From Pseudorasbora parva (lineage: Eukaryota > Chordata > Actinopteri > Cypriniformes > Gobionidae): a DNA stretch of 64,000 bases. The stretch is from positions 43,510,072-43,574,071 of the forward strand of contig NC_090178.1 in the NCBI RefSeq assembly GCF_024679245.1, given 5' to 3'. Both the position numbers and the translations under genes were made by a program. The number at the start of each line of letters is the position of its first letter. Within the stretch, counting starts at the first letter, position 1. This document shows positions 40,839-53,800 of this stretch, in pieces. Below the pieces are notes generated by a model, which made no database searches, had not been told where the DNA came from, and worked only from the letters and a program-made list of their open reading frames with translations.

Positions 40839-42118
40839 AGGTGCACTATGTAGTATTTTTGCAGTAAAATATCCAAAAACCACTAGGGCAGTGTTATATA
40901 TTTTGTTCAGTTGAGTACTTACAATATCCCAAATGTTTCCGACTATTTGTAAATTGTGAGAAAATTGCTATTTTAACTAAGGACCGGTGTCATGACAAAT
41001 CCTGTCCGCCTGTGAAATCGTGTCCACTGGTAGCGGTTTTAAATGCCTGATCAAAAGTTGTTATTCATGGTTCTGGACAAGCAATTGTTTAAAAATAAAC
41101 TACACACGTAGTGCACACATACACACGCAATACATTTATTTGAAATATGTAATTGATTGCTATAATGGGAGCAAAAACATGTTCTGAATTATTTTGACTG
41201 ATAAACTAAGTACCAATACAAAATCATGACATATTAATGTACCTATAATGTAAATAATAAAGATTTTTTTTTTAAAACCAGTAATATACAGAACAGGTGC
41301 ACAAAATAAATAGATTATATACGAGATATGCTTGTATATATCTTATACTTATATAAGCACTTATAGCTTCAGTTATATACTACTAGTATATAAAACATAT
41401 GATTTGTAAGACATTAAAGACTATTTTAACACAATTTAAACAGCGAAAATCAAAACGATTTTGTAAGAATTGTAATCAGGCTCTGAACAGATTACCTATT
41501 CAAATTTCTTTCAGCCAATAGAATCGCTCTGGGGGTCCTTGCGGACACGATTTCATAGCGGACAGGATTTGTCATGACACTGGGACGTTTCAGCATTGCG
41601 TTTGAGCGAGTCGCCTGTCAATCGCGTCATATCTGCATTAACCTCGGTTTTATTCTGCAGAAGCGCTTTTCTCTTAGCAGTGTGAACATGTCACAGCAGC
41701 GCCGAGCGAATGCACAGAGTAACGTCATAACATCATTTTAAACACACTTAAATGTATCTAATATGATAAACAGAGTCGCTGGCTTTACCTTATAATCATG
41801 ACCGGAAAAAGCGGAAGTGCGCCCCCCGGCGACTGTGTCCCGTCCCGTCATAATAAAATTCCCGGCACCCGCGAGCCGTGTGTTTGTGTAACAATCACTC
41901 CAGCGGCCGTGCTCAGCTCCACAACACTCGGTCCTGCTCTGCTTTACACTACAGTAACATTAATAACCGCATCCATGAACATGATTTCTGCCCAAGTCCT
42001 ATTTTCCACCGGTTGACCACATTTCCCAAGATACTGCGCTCACACTTGGCGACATCAAACCAAGCCTTTGTTTTGAATAGGCGCCCTCCAGTGGACGGAA
42101 AGTTGCATAAGGGTAACT
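40839..42118. mobile_element. TTAA element of the AGGTGCACTATG family, split by another element
   Basis: Left end AGGTGCACTATG with TTAA (40835-40838), right end damaged but still followed by TTAA (42119-42122). Orientation is opposite to the copy at 5974. 40988-41579 is a later insertion. Confidence 0.85.
40988..41579. mobile_element. 592-bp element with TGTCA ends and 4-bp duplication, Ginger-like
   Basis: Inverted ends of about 38 bp begin TGTCATGACAAATCCTGTCC. CCGG (40984-40987) and CTGG (41580-41583) flank it; intact relatives of the host element read through at this point. Ends of the form TGTNR and 4-bp duplications are described for Ginger transposons. No coding region. Confidence 0.75.
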
Positions 42119-42122
42119 TTAA

Positions 42123-43374
42123 ATATCAGGAATAATGCTCAGATGCTATTTAACTGTATTACTGGAACGATTGGCTAGCATTGGTATAGCTGATAATGTA
42201 CTACTTTGGTTCATTTCTTATTTAGGTGACAGAAAACAGTTTGTTCAGATTAAGAGAGCGCATTCAGAGCCTGTCTCAGTCATTCATGGTGTTCCTCAGG
42301 GGTCAGTGTTGGGTCCGCCTTTATTTATTATATATATTTTACCACTTGGTCACATTTTTCGATCCTATGGTATTCATTTCCATTTTTATGCTGATGACAC
42401 ACAAGTTTATGTCTCTACAAGGCCTGACGATTTCCATTCCCCCTCTAATCTTACTAAATGCTTGCAGGATGTGAACATCTGGATGACTAATAATTTTTTT
42501 AAGTTAAATACCAACAAAACGGAGGCCCTTCTTGTTGGTACTAAATCTGTTCCATCCAAAGCACAATCCTTCAATCTGGCTATTGATAACTGTCTGGTTA
42601 ACTTCTCCACCCAAGTGAAAAGCCTGGGAGGTTATACTTGGTTTACTTTCTTTTGGTTCACATATTAATAATATCTCACGCATTGCATTTTTTCATATAC
42701 CTAACATTACTAGACTCCGTTCTTCACTTTCTCAACACAACACAGAAGTACTTATTCATGCCTTGGTTACATCCCGGATTGATTATTGTAATTCTCTTTT
42801 ATGTGGTATTCCTGAAAAACATCTTCACAGATTGCAGTTAATTCAGAATTCAGCAGCTAAGGATTGTTACCCACTCACGTATCTCTGATCATATCACTCC
42901 TATTCTTTTTCAATTGCACTGGCTTCCTGTCCGTTACCACGTACATTACAAAATTATACTCCTTACATATAAAGCTCTAAATAATTTGGCACCTGATTAT
43001 CTTTCGGACCTTCTTCATCTGTATACTCTTGCTCGTTCTCCGAGATCATCTAAGGCAGAACTATTGTCTGTTCCAAATTTCAAGCTGAGCTCTTTTGGTG
43101 GTAGGGGTTTTAGTCGTGCAGCTCCCAAGTTATGGAACTCTCTACCATTACTCATTCGACAGTCGGATTCAATTTCCCAATTTAAAGTTCAGATAAAAAC
43201 GAATCTCTGTTTAGATTAGATTTTAATGATATAATTGATTGATTGATTCATGTGTAATTTGTGTTTTGTTTGCTTTATATTTTATTACCTTTTATATCTT
43301 GTCTGTACGGTGTCCTTGAGTGTCCTGAAAGGCGCCTTTAAATAAAAGGTATTATTATTATTATTATTATTATT
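42123..43374 (+). mobile_element. 5'-truncated L2-group LINE
   Basis: A reverse transcriptase frame starts in mid-domain (42135-42668: GVPQGSVLGPPLFI, HFHFYADDTQVYVST), shifts frame near 42620, and ends with the C-terminal part at 42914-43219 (HWLPVRYHVHYKI, FSRAAPKLWNSLP). The 3' end has AAATAAAAGGT followed by (ATT)n, the usual end of such elements. The 5' half is missing, as after abortive reverse transcription. Confidence 0.88.
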
Positions 43375-43922
43375 GAAGCAGCGGCTCCACGTCCTGCATT
43401 TTATTGAAACTTTATATTTCAGATTTTGAATTAGGCCTACAGAAAGTATTAAAATCAAGTCACTATCAAAGGACAGATTGGTCACGACTCGAGAGTTGAG
43501 CTGTTGTTGAGACGCCTCAGCCAGTAGGCCTTCTCACACTCCGCGTTTCACATTGTGACAATCCGTGAAGCTTTTAAAAGAAGAAATGTTTCAAAATATA
43601 ACGGTTCGTCTCCATCAGCTCCTAGTTCAGAGGTCAGGGCACTGAGAAAAGAAAGAAAAAAGACTTGTTGCGCACGCAACTTATTTGAGGTGTAGCCTAT
43701 GTAGCTGTACCTGGTCTACCCTAACTATAGCCTACTGGCAGACTGAACTGCAGCACGCTCTTGCTTTAGGCTACATGATAGAAATGTGAATAGATTAACG
43801 TTATGTTAGTTTAACACGAACCAAAACAGCGCGCCGCTGTCCGTGTTGTGTATGTAAAATAAAATCAGTCATACTCAATCAATGTCATTTCTTTTTTTTC
43901 TTAAGAATTTATTTATTGATCC
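43375..43922. other. Intergenic, nothing recognised
   Basis: No long frame or named repeat. Confidence 0.55.
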
Positions 43923-43926
43923 TTAA

Positions 43927-44943
43927 AGCAGCACTAGGTAACGTTTCAACTTTCATAATCTATATTTTTTAAGACTCTTGTGATGATAAATCGACTTACA
44001 ATAGGTTGAATGACACGTCTGCCATAGCTTGACGGGGTCTGTATCGTTTTTAATCGTACTTTTAAACTTCAGGTTTCGGGTAGTAACCCGAGAACAAAAA
44101 GAACTACTAAAATCGACTGCTTTACGGCATATACGTCACTTCCACCAACACCCATACTTCCTTAAATTCGGACGTGCGAGCCCAACTTTGTTCGTCGGAT
44201 AATATAGTCATGTCCGAAGCAGCACAGACAAATAAGAAAGAAAAGGTTTTGTTGGAGGAAAGCAATAAGAGGAAACGAAAAAGTGATGGGATTAAAGGCA
44301 GGACGAGGATCAGCATGTGACCAGCGTTTGCTCGTCGGCGTGAGCTGAAGGAGGCGTGCCCGACCGATGCTGACATGCTTGTTACGGTGAGCTACCACTC
44401 AAACATTGAACTGAAGTATCATATAGATTCTGTAAAACGGTAACCAATAGACTACTATAATGACGCTGGCTTGTAAACGTGAGCATCGTGATTATTTGGC
44501 ATTTGAAAAAAATAAAACCCATGAAATGATATTCATATGACATGCTGAAACATGCCACTGACTGTAACGTTACCTGGGATGAAGACATTTCACACGCGAC
44601 GCCAGAAGAATTCTGAACTCCTCTTGCAGTGTTCAGGGGAACTGTTAGTGCTGCACCGACCCGCGGCGCCACTTTTATGAAGTTTTTTGGCCTGCACCGC
44701 ACCACTGTATATATTTTTACAACCCGCCGCGCACCCGCGACCATTAAATAGACATACGGGGTCCGCGGGTTATGAGACGACCCGCGCATCCCCAGTTCAG
44801 GGCTATCAGGGTTGTCATGCCAACAAATGCACGCGCGATGGCATCCCCTGTTGTAGGATGACAGAGCTTACGACAGTAGTTGAGGACATTATTTTTTCCA
44901 AACTGTAGGGGGACCCCAAGAGCAAAAGTAGCCAAGTGCTGCT
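43927..44943. mobile_element. TTAA element of the AGCAGCACT family with a coding relic
   Basis: TTAA at 43923-43926 and 44944-44947; ends AGCAGCACTAGGT and GCCAAGTGCTGCT are inverted. An exon-like relic lies at 44210-44386. A GC-rich part at 44640-44810 may be a further nested repeat. Confidence 0.8.
44210..44386 (+). pseudogene. First-exon-like relic inside the AGCAGCACT element
   Basis: Reading starts MSEAAQTNKKEKVLLEESNK, meets one stop (44318-44320) and continues in the same frame as PAFARRRELKEACPTDADML up to a donor-like ACG/GTGAGC at 44386. Lysine/arginine-rich start. Family not recognised with certainty; probably an exon of the element's own protein. Confidence 0.45.
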
Positions 44944-44947
44944 TTAA

Positions 44948-45650
44948 CTGAGTCTCAAATAGCCTTTCTTGATGTTATACATACAAGCACTTATGTTATT
45001 CATGATTAAGTATTGGGATATTTTTTTATCATTATTTACGTGAGGCAAAAGTAACGTTAGTTAAGAATGAAGAATAAATAGAAATTCACGGCATTCAACA
45101 ACTTGCTAAAATTATTTCCAATTTTCTTTCTCCCACTTGTTCTGGCATCCTGGAGCACATAAGCTGTCCATCATGTTGAAATAGTAAGGTTTAAACACTC
45201 TGGTTTTAAATTATGCTCTAGACCAATGCAACAGCCGCTCTAGCGCTCCCCTGACTGACTGCCAAAATGGCGGCGCTTAGGCTGCGTGACGTCAACGGCG
45301 TCACAGACCTGCCGGTTTATTTATTTTATAGACCTATACAAATATAATAAATAAACCGGTAGGTCTGTGTGTCTATGTTTGTGCTTTATTCAAGCAGTTA
45401 AACTGTAAATGTAAAGATGTTTTGCAGCACAGGGTAAAGCCAGTATGTAGGCCTACATTAATGATGATTTGAGAAAATTATAATGTACATTTAATATAAA
45501 AATAGGTAAATGTGTGTTAAAACTGTGTTCTCGTCCGGTGTGCGACCATCTTAAGTTTCTAAAGATCTGCAGCCAGTTATCTAACAAAAACATTCACAAA
45601 TATCCATGGCAACCGGCCTCGACGGATCACTGTCTGTGACATCACAGTGC
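44948..45650. other. Upstream region of the PIM-like gene
   Basis: Contains AAAATGGCGGC (YY1-type) at about 45264 and GTGACGTCA (CRE-type) at about 45287, then a hairpin at 45304-45369. Whether these act on the kinase gene is not known. Confidence 0.45.
45304..45369. repeat. Hairpin, 22-bp arms
   Basis: ACAGACCTGCCGGTTTATTT faces AAATAAACCGGTAGGTCTGT across an AT-rich loop. May be a tiny palindromic transposon. Confidence 0.75.
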
Positions 45651-45653
45651 GAG

Positions 45654-45659
45654 TATAAG
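45654..45659 (+). promoter_or_regulatory. Probable TATA box of the PIM-like gene
   Basis: TATAAG within GCGAGTATAAGTTCCGC, 175 bp ahead of the start codon; a CRE-like TGACATCA lies just upstream at 45637-45644. Transcription would start at about 45,685. Confidence 0.5.
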
Positions 45660-45828
45660 TTCCGCTCAGGTTGTGGTGAAGTTCAGCTGGTTTCTTCAAT
45701 ACGTTTGACTAGTGCTTTTAATAGAGCTTTATATCTCTTGATCTGTTATATCACCTGATTTTTGCTATTGCATTCAGTCAAATTGTGATAAAAGTTCATA
45801 GCAGATTGTCAGAGAGAAACCTGGAGAA

Positions 45829-46588
45829 ATGGGCCAGTGCAGATCTCATAGTTACGTAGTAGAGCAAAATGCTCAAGATGCGTGTATCTCAGCAAAGCCT
45901 GCCCAAGAGAAAGCAAAGAAGAAGAAGAAAGGCAGGTTCTTTAGATGGACTTCTTCTTGGACATCTAAGAAAGCGTCCATTGATGGCCAAGAGAGTCAGT
46001 GCACAAATGATGAACAGAGTCATTGTGCAAACGTTGAAAACCAACAGCCTGAGATCATCCAGCAGTTGCCTCGTGGTAAAATTGTTTTTGTGTCTCTGTC
46101 GACAATTGGTGGTCAACAGAGTCAGTGCACCAATTATGAAAAACAACAACCTGAGACAATCGATGGTCAGCAGAGTCAGAGCAGAAATGACAGTGACCAA
46201 CAGCTTGAGACCATCGATGTCCAGGAGAGTCAGAGCACAAAAGATGCCATCCAAAAGCCTGAGAGATGCTCAGATGGTGAATCTGGTCATGCCAGCGACA
46301 CCAAGAAGGCTTTAGAGCTCAGGTGTGTGTCGTTCCACACGACTAATGAAGACATTGACCTATCAGTGGACAAGGCTGAGCAGGACAGCTGGGTCACCTG
46401 TGTGTCCTCCCTCACACCTAAGCCCGAGGAAAAGAAAGACAAAGAAAATCCCGGGCCAGAGCGAGCGTCCACCAGCACACACAGGAACAACAACAGTGAG
46501 GAGAACACACTCTCCGCCTCGCCAGCGGACGACACTGCTTGGACCAATGAGGAAGAAGTTATCAATTTAAGTCTAAAGGGAAAGACAG
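45829..46588 (+). CDS. PIM-like kinase exon 1, N-terminal extension
   Basis: Good start context (GAAATGG). Starts MGQCRSHS: Gly2 and Ser6 fit N-myristoylation, Cys4 could be palmitoylated, and KAKKKKKGR (28-36) is a basic cluster. Units of the type TIDGQQSQSRND repeat every 18 residues from about 93 to 146, with an earlier one at 51. Residues 195-245 are acidic and low-complexity. No globular domain recognised. Donor GTCAGT. Confidence 0.85.
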
Positions 46589-47774
46589 GTCAGTTTAATA
46601 CTATCATATGACATAAAATGTGCAAACAGAAGCACTTTTACTAGAAATTCTAATCTTTAATCAGCATGATTGTAAATTTACCATCTCTTTTCTTTATTAA
46701 CAGATGACATCCTGCAGCATTATGAATGTTTGAAACTGCTGGGCCGAGGATCATACGGACAAGTCTTTGAAGGAATCCGATTGTCCGATTCACGAAAGGT
46801 TTGATTTTGGGCTCTCTTGTCATTTAAATTCATTAACAGTTCCATCCGGTTCATGACTGGACTCATGTGACCTCTGCACAGATAATTCATCCACTCTAAC
46901 TCATTCTAACAAAAACATTCTTTCTTTTTTTCCCCCCTTTCCTCGGAGAACAGGTGGCGCTCAAATATGTGGAAAAGACGGGATGTGAGGGAAATGTCCG
47001 TAATGTAAGTGGACCGCTCCTCTCAGAGTATGCATTCGCATTAGCAATAGGATATGTATGGAAAGAAAATTGCATGCAAAATTGTCAACAGTTTCTTTCC
47101 CATAACCCTCATCCTTCCCTCACCCTAAAATTATACTTCCTTTCTTTTTGTCCAGAAATGCATTTCTTTGGGAGTTTTTTGTTGTTGTTATTTTGTATTT
47201 TATTCACCTTTAAATTACTAGACTTTATCAATGAATAATTATTTAAGCACATTCTTTCAACTTCAATTCAAAATAACTCTAATTAACTTTAATTCAGCTC
47301 ATAATCTCTCACATTGGGTGTCTCTGCCGGCCTCTTGTGGAAAATAATGATATAACATGATATTTCACGACTCTTGATGGCCTTATATAATTAAAGGGTT
47401 AGTTCACCCAAAAATTATAATTTGATGTATATCTGCTTACCCCCAGTGCATCAAACGTGTAGGTGTCTTGTTAAGATTTGTAACTCCAACCGTTGCTGTG
47501 TGCCAGTCATATAATCATGTGAATGGGTAACAATTCTATGAGAGCAAAAACAAAAAACAAAAACACATGCTTAGACAACGTGCACAAAAACCCTGCTGCT
47601 CCTCACGACACACTGATTTATTAAGACACGAACCGATCAGTTTCTGTGAGAAACCCAACAGTATTTATGTTATTTTTTTACCTCATATCCAGACGAATCT
47701 CATCTAGTTTTTCCATCCGCTATAATTACATCTGTCTGGTAAGGTCAAAACTGGCGAGATCATGAGGAATAAGG

Positions 47775-47867
<93 letters not shown>

Positions 47868-50800
47868 CGATTGCCTACACCCAACCCTGATCCCTAAACC
47901 TACCCATCACAATAAACATTGTGCATTTTTACATTTAAAAAAAAACTAAACATAATTTAGTACGTTTATAAAATCCATTTATATTGTGCACACACACATA
48001 CACATACACACACATACACACACACGTCGTGTTTCCATGTTTTATGGGGACTTTCCATAGGCGTAATGGATTTCATACTGGACAAACTGTACATCCTATC
48101 CCCCTACACTGCCCCTGCCCCTAAACCTACCCATCACAGGAAACATTCTGAATTTTTACTTTCTCAAAAAAACTCCTTCTGTGTGATTTATAAGATGTTT
48201 TCCTCATGGGGACCTAAAAATGTCCCCACAAGACCAAGGATTTCGGATATTGCCATCTTTTTGGGGACATTTTGTCCCCATAACGTAGGGATTAGGGGGG
48301 GGGGAGTTTTAAGCCTCACAAATGGGCAGACATAGGGTGCGTCTCAGTCAGCTCCCTAGTTCAGTAGTCATCCCACAGACTAATTCCCTGATCAGTGCCC
48401 TGCCTACTAAACTAGTTAGCTGATTGAGACGCACCCATTATTTTCTAAATAAATGTCAAAATGTATTCAATAATAAACTATATTTTGACAGTATCTACAG
48501 GGGCATAGCACAAGATCCAGGCCAATGCACAAGCTCCTGGCCCTCCTGATGAGCCCCCTTGTTCCCAAAATAAAAAAGCTGTAGATACTATTTACAAAGT
48601 TAAATAGCTTAACGTTAAGTGAAAATAGATTATATTTACACCATATAAAAGTAGAAGTTCTTTGCAATATGTGTAAATAGTAATAACATGCAATTTATAC
48701 TTTTTGACAGATACATAATATTTGTTTTTTTTTTTTTTTTTTTTTTTTATACCTTTATTTAACCAGAAAAGACTCATTGAGATTAAAAATCTCTTTTCCA
48801 AGAGTGTCCTGCCCAAGAGAGGCAGCAGCACATTTAACAAGGTTTCAGACATAAAAACATATAACATATGACATCAACATATAACAATTTGTACAAGTAA
48901 TAAATAATTATAAAGTCATAAGAAATCAGAATTTCACATATTATCGCAAACGATAAACAACGGCAATGATCTTCCGTCATAATTGGGTCAGTCATAACAT
49001 CTACAGCCAGTATGTGTAGCTTCCATGTTTTTTAAAAGTAATTTAAAAGCAACCAATGAAACCGGCTCCTTAAGATTCAGCACATTTTGCAGCTGATTCC
49101 AAGTGCAGGGTGCCGCATACTTAAAAGCCCCTTTTCCCAATTCTGTCCGGACTTGAGGGACAGATAATAAAAATAAGTCCTCAGAACGAAGACAATATCT
49201 TCCTGTACCTTTCTTTTTGATGTAAGATTGGAGGTATGGGGGAAGCAGACCAAGAATTGCCTTGTAGATAAAAATGTACCAATGATTAAGTCTACGGGTG
49301 GACAATGCAGACCAACCAACCCGATCATACAAAGAACAGTGATGAGTAAGTGCTCTAAAGTTTGTGATAAACCTAACGCCTGTTTCACACATACTCCGTC
49401 TGCAGTGCGTGCTCCACACCCTGTAGTCCTTTCACATATGCTGCGTTTGCAGTCCGCAACTGATCCGCTTTTACATACCACAAACACAGTATTTATTAAT
49501 GATTTTTTTATTTAAAATCCAGAAGTTGTTACTGATCTTGGCTCATCAGAATTGCAATTCTCTTTGTTTAATCTTTCTGAGTAGACAGGTTAACGTAGGC
49601 TACAAGCCTACATTTAAACAACATTTTTTCCATTCATTAATTCATATTTATATATTAATATACTTTAGATTTAGCTCACACAAAAGGCAAAACATTTAAA
49701 CATAGGTTATAGCCTAAAATCATAAACATTTTAAATTAGAAACTTAGAATAGGCTATTCAAAAACAGCCGACTCTCGTCTTTTCTTTCGTTTTTAAACCC
49801 TTTGAAAAGAAATCCTGCAGGTCAAAAATAACTTTGCATTTCACCTCCAAGAAAGTACGAGTGCTCTCCATTATGGCACATTTTTTACCTAAATGCCAGG
49901 TAAGGTGTCGTTTTGTTGCTTTACTTGAGAAAAAAGCCATGTGTTGACTTTGAAACAAGAGTATATTTTAAATGATATGCATCCATGTTGAAATTACTAG
50001 ATTTTCGCGTCAGTACATGTTTATTTTAATGCGAACAATGTTCTATCACTTTAATGCAGCAATGCAACGCAGCGCAGCGCAGCAAAAAATAGACTCGGTA
50101 CGAAAACGATCCGTGTACTGCTGCAGACGCACCGCTCCTGGAACGGACTGACGGACCGCATCCGTGTGCAGTGTGAAAGCTGCCATCCGTTAACATGGGT
50201 ACGGAAAAAAATACGCAACGCACACGCACTGCAGACGGAGTATGTGTGAAACGGGCGTAAGAGCTCCATGATAAACAGAATCCAACAGTTTCAAGCTTGT
50301 GATGGAAGCATTCATGTATATAACATCGCCATAGTCTAGCACTGACAAGAAAGTGGCAGCAACAAGCCTCCTTTTTGACTCAAAGGAAAAACATGACTTG
50401 TTTCTAAAATAAAAACCCAATTTCAGCTTTAGTTTTTTTACCAACTGTTGAATATGAGGTTTAAAAGAGAGTGAATCATCAATTAGGATACCAAGATACT
50501 TGAATTTAGAGACAGACTCAATCTCGGAGCCCTGAGAAGTAGTGATGGGTAAAAGGTTCTGTGACTTTGATTTTGCATTTGAGAACAACATAAGTTTTGT
50601 TTTGTCGTTATTCAAAACAAGCTTTAAATCGAATAAGGTACGTTGTACAGTATCAAAAGCAAGTTGAAGGCGACAAAGAGCTTGGTTTGGAGTTGATGCA
50701 GAGCAGTATATCACAGTATCATCGGCATAGAAATGAAAATTTGCGTTGGAGACATTTTGATCCAGATTGTTGATATATAAAATAAATAAAAGTGGTCCCA

Positions 50801-53800
50801 GCACTGACCCCTGGGGCACACCCTTGGTTATACTAAGAGGGCTGGAGGTTAAACCATCTACCTGTACACACTGGGATCTACCAGATAGATAGTTTTCAAA
50901 CCAGCAAACAGTTTTTCCTGACAACCCGACACTGAGGAGTCTTTGTTTTAATATTGCATGATCCACAGTATCAAAAGCCTTCGATAGGTCAATGAAAAGA
51001 GCTGCACAATGTTGTTTTTTATCAAAACAGTCAATAAAATCATTTACTACTTTTAGGGCTGCTGTAGTTGTGCTGTGTTTTTGACGAAAACCTGATTGAA
51101 AATTAGACAGAATATTGTTAATAGTTAGAAACTCTTTCAATTGTTCGTTTACCAGAGTTTCCATAACCTTGGCCAGAACAGACAGTTTCGAGATGGGTCT
51201 GTAATTATTTAAATCAGTCGGATCGCCTCCTTTTAACAGAGGAAGTACAAATGCAGATTTCCATATAAGTGGAATTTCATTCGTGTCCAGAGAAAGATTA
51301 AAAAGATAAGTCAAAGGCGGTGCAATAAAATCAGATGCTAACTGTAGAAAATAAGGCTCCAAGTTATCAGGACCAGGCGATTTTCTAATGTCTAAAAGTG
51401 TGAGTGCTCTATGTACTTCCGAAACTGAAAATGGCTTAAAACTAAAAGAATGACTGACTCCAGAATGACCATGAGAATTTCCTTTAGGATGATTCTGATG
51501 TGAAATGTTGAGTGAATCAAATAATGAACCAGAGGCAATGAAATGCTCATTAAAACAGTCAAGCATCTCAGCCTTATCGGATAATTTATGTGAGTCCTTA
51601 AGAATACATGGTGGCAGCTCAATGCCTGTTTTGTTTCCAGCTAAGGATTTGATCGTCTTCCAGAATTTTAAGGGGTTATTTAAATTATTCGAAGTATCTA
51701 TAAGAAAGTGGTCAGCTTTGGCCTTTCTGATAGCCACGGTGCATAAATTGCGCAGTCTCCTGAAGAGCAGCCAATCAGAATCCAAGCTTGTTTTCCTGGC
51801 TTTTGCCCAGGCCTTATCACGCTCATGAAGAGAGTTGGCTAAATCTACAGTGAACCATGCATTGTTTCGGCCTTTTACTCTAAATTTCCTGAGTGGAGCA
51901 TGATTGTCAACAATTTCTTTAAAACCGTCATGAAAAAATTTCCAAGCATTATCAACATCTGCAATAAGATAAATTTTATCCCAATCAAAATAAAACAGGT
52001 CATATTAAAACCCTTGTATTGAAAAATGTTTTATGTCGCGCTTAATAATGACACGTGGTTTATTTTTGGGAATTTTTGTGTTTCTGACCGTGGCAACAAC
52101 ACAGTGGTCACTAATGTCGTTTGCAAAAACAGAAGCTGCAGAGTATTTGTGAGGAACGTTGGTTAGGATAAGATCAATTAAAGATGATTTATCTGGACAT
52201 TTCAGGTTCGGTCTAGTGGGACTGTCAACGAGCTGAAAGAGATTTAGCGAGTTACAGTAAGCTTTAAAATCATCAGATACTGGATGTAACCAGTTCCAAT
52301 TTAGATCTCCAATAACTACTATTTCGTTCTGATTTAGTCCTAATAAAAGCTGCATTAAAGAAGGCAAAGCATCCCTGACGGCTGATGGTGTCCTATAGCA
52401 ACCAACTACAGTAATGTGGAGATTACTGGAGACCTCAAGATCAAGAGCTAAAAATTCGAATTGCTTACTCACTGATTTAGAGAGAAGCATATTTACACGA
52501 AACTTATTTTTAATATATACTGCAACACCCCCACCCCTCCTTGGACGATCAGTTCTATATACATGGTAACCATTAATACTGATATCCTCATTCAAAACAG
52601 ATTTGCTTAGCCAAGTTTCTGATAAAACAATTACATCAGCTTCAGTAGAGTGTGCCCAAATACGAATCATATCTATCTTTGCAATCAAACTTCGAACTTT
52701 GCACCTCAGTACATTAACAGGATTCAATAATAATACGTGTAAATGATTATATTTATTCAAATTATTAAATGGATGCAGCCTAATGGGACACCTATCCCTA
52801 ATTATTTTCACTGACAAATATTGCAAAATTATGTGGTGCATTTCAGTCTTTAAGTATTTGTGTTTAGGTTGTACACTTTATTTATTTGTGTGTACTAATT
52901 ATTCTCTAATTTTACATTGAAATATGTTGCATGTTAAAATTGTACACTGGACCTTTAAGACTTGCGACTGTAAGAAATGCGAAAGGGATTCGCACGTTTT
53001 TTTACGGCATCTGTGATATTTAGGATTTAAGATAATATCTATTTATTTTATTGCATTTGATTAATTTATTCACAAATCAAGATTAAAGGAAGATTTTTCA
53101 TGAAGAAGACGGATTATGTGGGTTGTTTTTATTGGACATGGAGCGAGTTGACTGGAAACTTAAGCGATATGCGAACACCAAATGCTTTTAGAACATTTTC
53201 TTCATTTTTATTCAAATTATAACGTTACTTTTCCGATGTGATATGTGATGGGAAAAGTTTTTTTTTGTTGTTGTTGTTGATGTCTGGACTATTGCTCCTC
53301 CCTGTTCCCAGTAGCGTCTAGGCTAACTTACCTATCATTATCATAAATGTGAATTTTAGTCTGCTAAATTACTAATGTAACTTTACACTAAATAATATTA
53401 ATATACTTTAACTTAGCCATCGGAGGTAGGGGTGCTACCGCTAACGTTCGCTAGCAGTTCAATACTAATTTAACAAAGACAAAAAGTACAGTATTACAGA
53501 TAAAACTGACCTGCACTTGAAGCCCTGAACAGGTCGGTAAGTTGGCAACGTTTTGCTACTTCTTCTTTGAGTGCTTTCTTTTCTTTTTCTTTGCCCTTTT
53601 CCTCTCAGCTCGATCTGCTGCTTTCTCCATCATCGGGTGCTGCCCGCATTTGGCTGAGGCAAAAAGTCGGTCAAGACTAACAGATTCGTGAATTATTTTG
53701 TATTAATATTAATAATTTTCTTGAATGCCGAATTCGAAAATTATCACTTTAGTAAAGGCCCATTTGTGGTCGCAGTTGGATGATATTGGTTTGTTTTACT

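Larger units (their letters stand above)
48722..52960 (-). mobile_element. L2-group LINE, nearly complete, antisense in intron 3, split by a nested element
   Basis: Reading on the minus strand: endonuclease part 52841-52005 (ADVIVLSETWLS, GDLNWNWL, ISDHCVV), reverse transcriptase 52004-50260 (YRPISKLSVLAKVMETLV, GVPQGSVLGPLLF, FHFYADDTVIY), C-terminal part 49373-48991, and a 3' end GGTTAAATAAAGGTAT plus an A run (T run at 48728-48750). The two main frames are in the same phase and separated only by one TAA at about 52005. The 5' limit is uncertain. Confidence 0.88.

Noticed and set aside
45869..46315. Alternative frames over kinase exon 1 (plus 148 codons, minus 121 codons)
   Set aside because: Shadows of the repetitive true exon; only the frame from 45829 joins the kinase exons in phase.
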